DNA from: a virus
DNA: 24,576 bases
Virus record (IMG/VR): IMGVR_UViG_3300044712_001424
Coordinates: 1-24,576 of that record
Direction: 5' to 3' (one strand)
The position numbers and the translations under genes were made by a program. The notes beneath the pieces were generated by a model. The model did not search any database, was not told the origin of the DNA, and was given only the letters and a program-made list of their open reading frames with translations. Below, piece after piece: positions 15,505 through 22,450 of the stretch. The number at the start of each line of letters is the position of its first letter. Position 1 is the first letter of the stretch.

Positions 15505-16833
15505 ATGGCAATAAGTGTGGCGATGAAGAGCCATCTTGCAAATTCTGCAACGTATCTCTGTCATCTTTGGAAAATCGAAGAGCGTCCGCGCGAAATTCCG
15601 ATCACCTGGGCTGCGGCGTCCATCGCCAACGTCGTCGCGCGCGGCGGATATCTGCGCAAGAACGCCGGCACGGATGGCAGCGACGATGCGGCAGCGCGCT
15701 CGATCACGGCGTTCAACGGTGACATCTACGTGAAGCACACCACTCGGCTCGACGGCACAGTGTATTTCGGTCTGGCAACCAACAACACGACCGCAGCGGC
15801 CAGTTCGATCAACTTCGCCATTCGTGTTGAATCCAACGGCACGATCAAGGTTTACGAAGGCGGAACGCTGAAGGCAACGGCTTCGGCGACCGCCAAGAAA
15901 GGCGACTGGTTGCGCGTTCAGCGCGTCGGCACGACCATCACCTATTGGCACAATCGCACGAAGATTTACACGTCAGCGACAGCAACGAGCAGTGCGCTCT
16001 ATTGCGACACCTCCATCGTGACCCGCAACGCGACGATTCAAGACGCTGTGTTTGGTTACGTGCCGACCGTCATCACGGTGACCGACCACACGCGCAAGCT
16101 GACGTACGATGGCGACACCTTCAATCCGTTGCCGATGCTGCCGACGCGCATCGTTCGCTCCGCAGGCCTCAAGCCGGACAATGCCGAGCTGACGCACATT
16201 CTGAGCAGTTCTGGCGTTTCTGAAGCCGATATTCTGGGCGGGCGCTGGGATTATGCGCGGTTCGAATTCATGACGGTCAATTATCTGGATCTGACGATGG
16301 GCGTGGCACAGCGCATGGTCGGCCGGTTTGGCGAGTTCAAAATTGACAATGGCCGATTCCAGGCAGAGTTGCGCAGCTTGTCCCAGCCGCTCAGCCAGGA
16401 CATCGGCGACCTGGTCGGCTCGCTCTGCTCGGTCCGGCGGCTCGGCGATTTGCGGTGTGGTTTGCCGATGGACAGCTACACTCACGAAACCAGCGTCGCC
16501 AGCGCCAGCGGCTTGGAATTGACGGTCAGTCTCAGCCCGGCCAAAGCCGATGGATACTTTGAATATGGCCTGGTCTGGTTTCGGACTGGTGAGAACAAAC
16601 TGTATGAGCGCGAGATCAAGACCAACGTCGGCAATGTGTTGACGTTGCAGCGCCCATTCCCGTTCACGCCGCAGGCCGGAGATTTCGTGACGGTCGTCGC
16701 CGGTTGCAACCGCACCCTGGCCAAGTGCAAAACCTTCGTAAATGCGAATGAGCCGAGCGGTACGAATGTCGAAAACTTCGGCGCATCCCCGCACGTGCCG
16801 GGCAATAGCAAGCTGCTTCGCTATCCAGAATGA
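15505..16833 (+). CDS. Tail hub protein, DUF2163/BR0599-type (gp13-like), with inserted lectin-like domain
   Basis: 442 aa, with GGAGG (15493-15497) 7 bases before the ATG. Residues 1-32 (MKSHLANSATYLCHLWKIEE) begin the DUF2163 domain, which resumes at about 190 with TVTDHTRKLTYDGDTFNPL. It continues through YARFEFMTVNYLDLTMGV and the C-terminal BR0599-like region: LCSVRRLGDLRCGLPMDSYT, TLQRPFPFTPQAGDFVTVVA, then CNRTLAKCKTFVNANEPSG ending in FGASPHVPG. Family knowledge: the N-terminal half forms the hub ring under DUF2460, and the Cys-rich C-terminal part binds iron-sulfur or metal in some relatives. Residues about 33-188 are not part of that family; they form a beta-rich domain with GDWLRVQRVGTTITYWHN, related to the insert in the large hub at 19227. 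It probably decorates the tail tip. Confidence 0.83.
   Translation: MAISVAMKSHLANSATYLCHLWKIEERPREIPITWAAASIANVVARGGYLRKNAGTDGSDDAAARSITAFNGDIYVKHTTRLDGTVYFGLATNNTTAAASSINFAIRVESNGTIKVYEGGTLKATASATAKKGDWLRVQRVGTTITYWHNRTKIYTSATATSSALYCDTSIVTRNATIQDAVFGYVPTVITVTDHTRKLTYDGDTFNPLPMLPTRIVRSAGLKPDNAELTHILSSSGVSEADILGGRWDYARFEFMTVNYLDLTMGVAQRMVGRFGEFKIDNGRFQAELRSLSQPLSQDIGDLVGSLCSVRRLGDLRCGLPMDSYTHETSVASASGLELTVSLSPAKADGYFEYGLVWFRTGENKLYEREIKTNVGNVLTLQRPFPFTPQAGDFVTVVAGCNRTLAKCKTFVNANEPSGTNVENFGASPHVPGNSKLLRYPE
15536..15550. repeat. Dispersed near-palindrome, copy 4
   Basis: TTGCAAATTCTGCAA, one mismatch from the 15-base form, located 31 bases inside the DUF2163 gene. Confidence 0.45.
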
Positions 16834-16841
16834 TCCGCAAA

Positions 16842-16875
16842 ATAAACCGCAGGCCTCGGCTACGCTGCGGTTTAT
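16842..16875 (+). promoter_or_regulatory. Perfect 11-bp hairpin pairing with the next start codon
   Basis: ATAAACCGCAG (16842-16852) and CTGCGGTTTAT (16865-16875) around a 12-base loop. The right arm includes the first two bases of the ATG at 16874, and no Shine-Dalgarno is visible before that ATG. It could block translation of the secreted protein unless opened by ribosomes or a factor; it may also act as a weak terminator after the hub gene. Confidence 0.6.
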
Positions 16876-17398
16876 GAAATACCTATTTTTAACCTTCTGT
16901 CTGTTGTTGCTGGCTGTGCCGATCTCTGCGCAGATCAAGCCGGTCGTCGTGGAGCTCGGGCCGGAAGCCTATTCGACATTGCCGCATTCCGGCGGTGCTC
17001 GGTGGGTCGTGCGTGGATACGTTTATGCGCCCGGCACCTTCACCAGCAAAGATGAATGCGCTAATGCGCCGGTGACGGCCGTGCCGATTGGCACCTACGC
17101 TATCTTCGGCGAAAAGGGAACTGCCGCCAATCACACGGCGATTTACCGCGTCACGATCCAGGGCCAGCAATTCTTTTTCAGCGGCATCGTTGAACGTTAC
17201 GACGACGAATCCGGCCAGCCCGGCTCGACGCTCTTCGATCTGTTGCGCAGCCCGGTCACGCGTAATCCACAAGCTGAATTCGCCGATTACACGCCGCGGT
17301 CGGCCGTGTGCTTTGGCGGCCGGCTGAAACTGTATTTACGAGAAGAGGGATCGAATGGACGATCAGGATTTGATAAGCGAACAGAGCGAAGATTTTGA
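16874..17398 (+). CDS. Secreted protein of unknown function
   Basis: 174 aa from the ATG at 16874; an upstream in-frame ATG at 16742 lies inside the hub gene and would bury the signal peptide, so it is rejected. Residues 1-19 are a strong Sec signal peptide (Lys2, core LFLTFCLLLLAV, ISA before Gln20). The mature domain has two cysteines (in KDECANAP and SAVCFGG) that could form a disulfide in the periplasm. It also has beta-type segments RWVVRGYVYAPGTF, YAIFGEKGTA, AIYRVTIQGQQFFFSGIVER and GGRLKLYL. The last 16 residues overlap the next gene by 44 bases and look less constrained. I do not recognise the family. A secreted product inside a tail-tip operon may be a host-surface modifier or superinfection-exclusion factor, but this is a guess from location. 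Confidence 0.62.
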   Translation: MKYLFLTFCLLLLAVPISAQIKPVVVELGPEAYSTLPHSGGARWVVRGYVYAPGTFTSKDECANAPVTAVPIGTYAIFGEKGTAANHTAIYRVTIQGQQFFFSGIVERYDDESGQPGSTLFDLLRSPVTRNPQAEFADYTPRSAVCFGGRLKLYLREEGSNGRSGFDKRTERRF

Positions 17399-17555
17399 AA
17401 AGCAGTGGTCTGAATGGATTGCCTCGCAGCCGCATTTCACGCAGAAAGGCGAGCCGTTCGTCCAATCGTTCAAGCTCATCTGCAAGTCCTGGTATTTGCG
17501 GGGCATCAAAGCCGGCGTCCTGTGTGGCGCGGTGCTAATGTCGGAACCTGAATAA
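17355..17555 (+). CDS. Small acidic protein of 66 aa, unknown function
   Basis: The ATG follows AGAGGGA (17344-17350) by 4 bases and the gene overlaps the end of the secreted-protein gene by 44 bases. The N-terminus is acidic (MDDQDLISEQSEDFEKQW), followed by a QPHFTQKGEPFVQSFKLICK segment and a mildly hydrophobic end GIKAGVLCGAVLM. The NlpC/P60 gene begins 24 bases after its stop. No family recognised; the good ribosome binding site and helical, Trp-containing sequence make it likely to be real. Confidence 0.55.
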   Translation: MDDQDLISEQSEDFEKQWSEWIASQPHFTQKGEPFVQSFKLICKSWYLRGIKAGVLCGAVLMSEPE

Positions 17556-17579
17556 ACAATGAGTCAGTGAGGCCAGCCG

Positions 17580-18092
17580 ATGCCGCAGGTCGCGGAACCG
17601 ATCACAACTGAACCCATCGCCACGCGCGAAGCCTTTCTGGCGGAATGCCGGTCATTTCTGGGTGTCAAATGGCAACACCAGGGACGGTCAGAGCAGGGAA
17701 TAGACTGCGTTGGCCTTCTGGTTGTCCCGGCGATCCGTTTGCAAATTTTGCAAGCCGATCAGGACGTGACGAATTACCCGCGCCAACCGGATGGCGAGCA
17801 ACTATCAGCGCTGTTGCATCAGCACTGTCGCCGGTTGCCGGATTGGAAGGCCGCGCAGCCTGCCGACATTCTGGCTATCAAGTTCGCCGACCAGCCGCAA
17901 CACGTCTGCATCGTCACCGCGTTTTACAGCACGAACTGGGGCTTTCACGTGATTCACGCCTTCGGCAATTCCGAGATGGGCGGCAATGTGATCGAACACC
18001 GGCTCGACGATGTATGGCTGAAATCGCATCGCGCCAAAATTCACGCGGCCTTTTCGATCATTGGACTCACTCAATTGAAATTTCAAACTTAG
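17580..18092 (+). CDS. NlpC/P60 tail peptidase (gene transfer agent gp14-like)
   Basis: 170 aa. The catalytic set of the NlpC/P60 cysteine peptidases is visible: Cys43 in QGIDCVGLL, His108 in PQHVCIV and a polar third residue, probably His126 in VIHAFGN. The start (TREAFLAECRSFLGVKWQHQ GRSE pattern, residues 15-38) is typical of phage tail versions of this family. These enzymes cleave the peptide part of peptidoglycan and sit at the tail tip, helping the tail cross the cell wall. The gene lies between the DUF2163 hub and the large hub, the same order as in gene transfer agents. Length is close to the norm of about 145-170 residues. Confidence 0.85.
   Translation: MPQVAEPITTEPIATREAFLAECRSFLGVKWQHQGRSEQGIDCVGLLVVPAIRLQILQADQDVTNYPRQPDGEQLSALLHQHCRRLPDWKAAQPADILAIKFADQPQHVCIVTAFYSTNWGFHVIHAFGNSEMGGNVIEHRLDDVWLKSHRAKIHAAFSIIGLTQLKFQT
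17739..17753. repeat. Dispersed near-palindrome, copy 5 (inside NlpC gene)
   Basis: TTGCAAATTTTGCAA, the reference copy, read here as RLQILQ in the poorly conserved segment after the catalytic cysteine. Confidence 0.5.
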
Positions 18093-18110
18093 GAGGTCAA
18101 GCAAGAAAAG

Positions 18111-19142
18111 ATGAAAATCTATCTTTTGAATGAAGGTGAAAAAGGCAAGTTTGAGCAAAAAACATGGGCCTTTTTCTTTTATCGAAGCGCTTTGAAAGCG
18201 GCAAAGGAACGGATAGCCGAAGGAGGGGAATGGGAGCCCGTAACAGACCATGAAACCAGCGCAAAAGCGTTTTGGGTTACTTCGGCACTGTGGCTATCAA
18301 TTACTCCGCTGCCTTTGTTCTTTTCTACTTGGTTGCCGTTCTTCTTAATGCGTCAATGGATTCGGCGGCGATTCCATTGGCAAAACCTGAACGATAAGAA
18401 AGACGGCTTAATCGGCTCTGGCTGGAAACATGGTCGCGCTTGGTTTCACCGTAAATGGAACGAAGAGCGCGGCGGCTACGGTAAACGCAGCCGTCAAATT
18501 TGCTTTTCTTGGAACTTTGAGCCGCGTTGGTGGATTGGTGTTGCGATGAACTTGTTCGACGGCGATAACGAGCGAGATATCGGATTCAATCTCAATCTAG
18601 GCATCGCGCATTTCTACCTGACTCTTGAAAACTTTCTTTCACGCGAAAAGGCCAATCGCCACAATTGGGCGCATAAAACTGGTATTTCATATTTTGAAGA
18701 TCATCTTTCTGTTGATTTTCATTACGCCGGTTCTGACTGCTGGGACTGCGAAGGGTGGAAGGGAAAGCATTGGTCATGTTTCGTTCGGGATAAGCTTCTT
18801 GGAAGCGCCAAGTACGAGTCTTGTGAAATTGAGACGGTTCAAGTCGAAGTGCCTATGCCTGAAGGTGTCTATTCAGCCAACGTAAAACTTACCGAAGATT
18901 CTTGGAAGCGCCCGCTCTGGCCAATTCCGTCCAAGATTCGTCGCGCGCATATTGAGTGCGAGAGAGGCATCCCATACCCAGGCAAAGGAGAAAATTCTTG
19001 GGATTGCGATGATGATGCGACTTATGGTCTGACCTGTCCCGCTTCAACGGTCGAAGAGGCTATTACAGCCCTTCAACAAACAGTGATGCGCTCCCGCGAA
19101 CGGTACGGCGGAAAGAATTGGGTGCCTGCCTGTCACGCATAA
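18111..19142 (+). CDS. Phage accessory protein of unknown function, lower GC
   Basis: 343 aa. AGGAGG (18091-18096) overlaps the NlpC stop and is 14 bases from the ATG, an unusually long spacing. Base composition drops clearly (some 60-base lines near 32-48% GC), so the gene was probably acquired separately. One hydrophobic segment lies at about residues 54-80 (FWVTSALWLSITPLPLFFS and following). The rest is rich in Trp, His and Tyr, with blocks WNFEPRWWIGVAMN, DIGFNLNLGIAHFYL and VQVEVPMPEGVYSANVKL. Near the end come IPYPGKGENSWDCDDDATYG and TVEEAITALQQTV. The PMPEG and PGKGENSWDC blocks resemble, from memory, a protein family found in many unrelated phages without known function. Its slot between NlpC and the hub is a usual place for 'moron' insertions. 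Confidence 0.7.
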   Translation: MKIYLLNEGEKGKFEQKTWAFFFYRSALKAAKERIAEGGEWEPVTDHETSAKAFWVTSALWLSITPLPLFFSTWLPFFLMRQWIRRRFHWQNLNDKKDGLIGSGWKHGRAWFHRKWNEERGGYGKRSRQICFSWNFEPRWWIGVAMNLFDGDNERDIGFNLNLGIAHFYLTLENFLSREKANRHNWAHKTGISYFEDHLSVDFHYAGSDCWDCEGWKGKHWSCFVRDKLLGSAKYESCEIETVQVEVPMPEGVYSANVKLTEDSWKRPLWPIPSKIRRAHIECERGIPYPGKGENSWDCDDDATYGLTCPASTVEEAITALQQTVMRSRERYGGKNWVPACHA

Positions 19143-19172
19143 TCATTCTCCGAATTGCGCTCGCCGGTAGCA

Positions 19173-19206
19173 AGCCGTAGCGACACTGGGCATTGCCGTC
19201 GCGGCT
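19173..19206 (+). promoter_or_regulatory. Possible stem-loop before the large hub gene
   Basis: AGCC(GTA)GCGAC at 19173-19184 can pair with GTCGCGGCT at 19198-19206, leaving a 3-base bulge. It sits just before the GAAGGGA site (19213-19219) of the hub gene in an 84-base gap that otherwise holds nothing recognisable. Confidence 0.3.
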
Positions 19207-19226
19207 TCCTCTGAAGGGATGCAGAG

Positions 19227-22200
19227 GTGGCGAGCATCAACTGTATGGGCTTTCTTCTGTTACTTGTGGAGCCGTTTTCGTGGACGGCATTCTTCATCAG
19301 CCTGGCGCTGTCGGCGGCCAGCTATGCCGTGCAGCGTATTTTCGGCCCGAAGCCTCCGAAAGCGGTGCGTGGGCAGATGCAGGGCGATCTGTTCATTCAG
19401 AATGCCGACGAAGGAAGCCCGATTGTCGAGATTTATGGCGGCGCGCCCGGCACCGCCGTAAACAAAGTCACGTGGACCGGACTGACCAACACTCGCGTCA
19501 ACGCCGACAACAGTCTGGAAAAGATCAGCGGCGCCGACAACTGTTTCACCAACGCCTCTGGCTCTGGCGACGGCGGCGCGCGCAGCGTCGAGACTGTCAC
19601 CAGTGGCGATTGGGAACTGAGCTTCAGTTTTGATTCCGTCACCGAAGGGCGCGGGTTTGGCGGGCTGACCACCAACGGCAGCTTCACGACCGACTACACC
19701 CAGCTCAATTACTGCATCCACGTCAGCGACCAGAACAACACCTCCGGAACGCCGCATCCTCCGCATTCGATCTTCATTTACGAATCCGGCTCCGGCCGCA
19801 GCATCTCGGCGTCGTTGCAGGATGGCACGTACACCGCAGGCGACACGTTGCGCATTCAATGCGTCAGTGGCGTCGTCAAGTACTATCACAAACAGAATCT
19901 GCTCTATACCTCCGGCGTCACGCCGAGCTATCCGATGCGCGTCGGCGCATCCCTGGCCTGCCTGAACAAGACGATTGATGACGTCACGCTGACGACGGCG
20001 TCTGTGGATACCAAGGGTGGCATCAAAACCGCCGGAACGGTCGTGTGGTGCAAACCGCCGCGCAAGGTCGTCACGAAAGAGAAAAAGGGCGGCAAGGGAA
20101 TGCCCAAACAGACGGTCGAGACGATCACCTATTACACCGATCTGGCCATTCTATTTGGACGTGGACGATTGCGCTTGAAAAAGCTCTGGACGAATGCCGA
20201 TCTGGTGCTGGACCTCGACGCCGGCATCGGTTCGGCGACGGGTGTCGTGGACTCCGGATCGAGCGGCGCGACCAGTTACAGTCAGGGCAGTCCGCCCAGC
20301 GCAACCGGCACAGACAACGCGCCAAATACATTCTGGGGAATTCGGCTGACGACGGATCAGAACGGCACCCTCAGCGGAACCGTCGGCGCGGGCGGAGGCG
20401 CTTTGATGCGCTGGTATGAAGGCAACTACGATCAGTTGCCGGATCCGCTGATTCAAGGCGACGTCGGCGCGGCGAACACGCCTGCGTATCGTGGCCTGGC
20501 GCTGCTGGTAATCGAAAACTTCGACATCAGCAAATATGGCGGGGTGCCGACGTTTCTGGCGACGGTCGAGAATATGGATTACGACGATCTGGCCGAGATT
20601 GCGAACCATCTGTGCGAACGGGTCGGCATCGAGCCGCAGGATCGCGATTTCAGTGTGTTCGATGGCCAGGCCGTGCGCGGCTTGATTGTTCAGCAGCCGC
20701 AAGCGCCACGGCAGACGCTGGAGATTGCGTCCGTCCCATACCAAGCGCAGTTCTATGAATCGGTGGACGGGTTGTTGACTGGTTGTTATCTGGGCGGCGC
20801 GTCGGTTGTGACGATCAATCCCAATGACCTCGGCATGCAGGACGGTGACGTTGTCAGCACCGACGGAATGGGCAACTTGTTGGAGTTTTCGGTGCTGGCC
20901 GACGACCAATTGCCGCGCCAGCTCAACGTGACGGCGTTTGATCCCTTCAAAGATCACGAATCCATTACCCAGGCTGCCTATCGAATGACCGGCTTCAGTC
21001 AGAGCGTCGAGAATATGACGCTGCCGATGGCCCTCAGCCCGGATGAAGCCCGGCAGTCGGCGGAGCGGCTGCTGTATATGCGCCACGTGGAGCGCGAAAA
21101 CGCCGCGCTGAAATTGCCGTGGAAATATGGATATCTCAACCCCACCGACATTGCCGCCGTGGAATCCGGCACTCTGACTCATCGGCTGCGCGTCGGCACG
21201 ATCAATGGCGCGATGCCGGGTGTTCTGGAAATGCAGTGCGCTGCCGACGAACAGGAAATTTACAGCCAGACCATTGCAGGCACCTCTGGCGATGGGTACA
21301 CCGCGCCGACCGTGTCGGTACCGGTTGAGTCCATCGCGTTGCTGGTGGATTCCGTGATGCTCCGCGACACCGACGACCGGGCCGGGTATTACGCCGCGAT
21401 CGCGCCGAAATCCTCATCCGCGAATTGGGGTGGCGCGGTACTCTATCGAGATCGCGGCGCGGGCTATGAGGTAGTCGAACGGTTTCCGGCGCAGGCCGTC
21501 GCCGGTGTGATCAGCGGTTCGGTCACGTCGCAGGATGAAGCCGTCTGGGATGAAACCACAACGATCACCGTAGACCTTTACGGGACCGACGCCACGCTCG
21601 AAAGTGTCACTGAGGCCGAAGTGCTGAACGGCGCGAATGCGGCCATCATCGGTGACAACCAGGTGATTCAGTTTCAGAACGCGGTGCAGGTCGGCGGGTA
21701 TGACAATCGCTGGACGCTCAGCCGCCTTCTGTGGGGCCGGCGTGGGTCCGACCATTCGGCGGGCACGTATGCCAGCGGCAGCCGGTTTCTGCTGCTCGAT
21801 GGCGCCATTCTGTTTATCGAAAACAGCCTGACGGAACTGGGCATCGCGCGCGATTTCAAAGCGGTGACGGCGGGCTTTTCGATCACTGACACCGCCAGCA
21901 CGTCATTTACCTGGAACGCCAACGGCCTGAAGCCGCTGAGCGTCGTGGACGTCCAGGGAAGCCGCGACGGCTCCAATAATCTGACGATTGTTTGGGTGCG
22001 TCGCTCTCGCCTTGGTCACGAAACACCATACGCCGGCGCAGACCTGCCGCTGGGCGAACAATACGAACGATACGAAGTGGACGTGTACGACGGCGCGTCG
22101 GTCGTGCGGACCATCACGGTCAACGATGCGACGACAGCCAGTTATTCAGCGGCGGAGCAGACGACGGATTTCGGCAGTCCGCAAGCCAGCCTGACGATCA

Positions 22201-22259
22201 AGATTTATCAGATTTCGGCTACGGTAGGCCGGGGATTTGAGCGGAGCGCAACAGTATGA
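19227..22259 (+). CDS. Large tail hub/tip protein (gp15-like) with inserted lectin-like domain
   Basis: 1010 aa from GTG 19227, chosen because GAAGGGA lies 7 bases upstream; an ATG at 19242 is the alternative. Residues 5-38 are hydrophobic, followed by the family's conserved GPKPPKAVRGQMQGDLFIQN and SPIVEIYGG. The conserved strand AGTVVWCKPP follows only at 269, so residues about 77-258 are an insertion: a beta-rich domain with GDTLRIQCVSGVVKYYHK and NLLYTSGV. The remainder matches phage hub proteins: EIANHLCERVGIEPQDRDFS, then RQTLEIASVPYQAQFYESVD, MALSPDEARQSAERLLYMRH, the signature RLLWGRRGSD near residue 835, and a C-terminal fibronectin-III-like end. It would form the central tail tip and probably help pierce the outer membrane. 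The glycoside-hydrolase TIM barrel of the gene transfer agent relative was not recognised. Confidence 0.85.
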   Translation: MASINCMGFLLLLVEPFSWTAFFISLALSAASYAVQRIFGPKPPKAVRGQMQGDLFIQNADEGSPIVEIYGGAPGTAVNKVTWTGLTNTRVNADNSLEKISGADNCFTNASGSGDGGARSVETVTSGDWELSFSFDSVTEGRGFGGLTTNGSFTTDYTQLNYCIHVSDQNNTSGTPHPPHSIFIYESGSGRSISASLQDGTYTAGDTLRIQCVSGVVKYYHKQNLLYTSGVTPSYPMRVGASLACLNKTIDDVTLTTASVDTKGGIKTAGTVVWCKPPRKVVTKEKKGGKGMPKQTVETITYYTDLAILFGRGRLRLKKLWTNADLVLDLDAGIGSATGVVDSGSSGATSYSQGSPPSATGTDNAPNTFWGIRLTTDQNGTLSGTVGAGGGALMRWYEGNYDQLPDPLIQGDVGAANTPAYRGLALLVIENFDISKYGGVPTFLATVENMDYDDLAEIANHLCERVGIEPQDRDFSVFDGQAVRGLIVQQPQAPRQTLEIASVPYQAQFYESVDGLLTGCYLGGASVVTINPNDLGMQDGDVVSTDGMGNLLEFSVLADDQLPRQLNVTAFDPFKDHESITQAAYRMTGFSQSVENMTLPMALSPDEARQSAERLLYMRHVERENAALKLPWKYGYLNPTDIAAVESGTLTHRLRVGTINGAMPGVLEMQCAADEQEIYSQTIAGTSGDGYTAPTVSVPVESIALLVDSVMLRDTDDRAGYYAAIAPKSSSANWGGAVLYRDRGAGYEVVERFPAQAVAGVISGSVTSQDEAVWDETTTITVDLYGTDATLESVTEAEVLNGANAAIIGDNQVIQFQNAVQVGGYDNRWTLSRLLWGRRGSDHSAGTYASGSRFLLLDGAILFIENSLTELGIARDFKAVTAGFSITDTASTSFTWNANGLKPLSVVDVQGSRDGSNNLTIVWVRRSRLGHETPYAGADLPLGEQYERYEVDVYDGASVVRTITVNDATTASYSAAEQTTDFGSPQASLTIKIYQISATVGRGFERSATV

Positions 22260-22450
22260 GCGATTGGCATGTCATCCCCGTTGGAGACCTGAAAGAACAT
22301 ATCAGCGCGAAGGATTGTCATTGCCAACCTTACCAATCGCCGGACCAGCCGAAGCTTTGGATTCACAATTCATTTGATGGACGCGAGTTACTGGAGTTCA
22401 ACGAGGAAGAGTTGAGCCAGGCGACAAGCCGAAAGGAGCTGAACGTATGA
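22256..22450 (+). CDS. Small conserved-looking phage protein, unknown function
   Basis: 64 aa, its ATG overlapping the hub stop by 4 bases (ATGA), and its own stop overlapping the next start in the same way. The sequence has a WHVIPVGDLKEH block, a CHC triplet near residue 21 and HNSFDGREL near 37-45; from memory this resembles small proteins found in many phages after tail or head genes. The His/Cys content leaves metal binding possible. The double overlap indicates coupled translation with both hub and fibre genes. No function can be assigned. Confidence 0.65.
   Translation: MSDWHVIPVGDLKEHISAKDCHCQPYQSPDQPKLWIHNSFDGRELLEFNEEELSQATSRKELNV

Noticed and set aside
14768-15514. 248-codon forward frame between DUF2460 and DUF2163
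   Set aside because: It is the antisense of the HNH endonuclease, whose catalytic and DNA-binding motifs and ribosome binding site are on the reverse strand.
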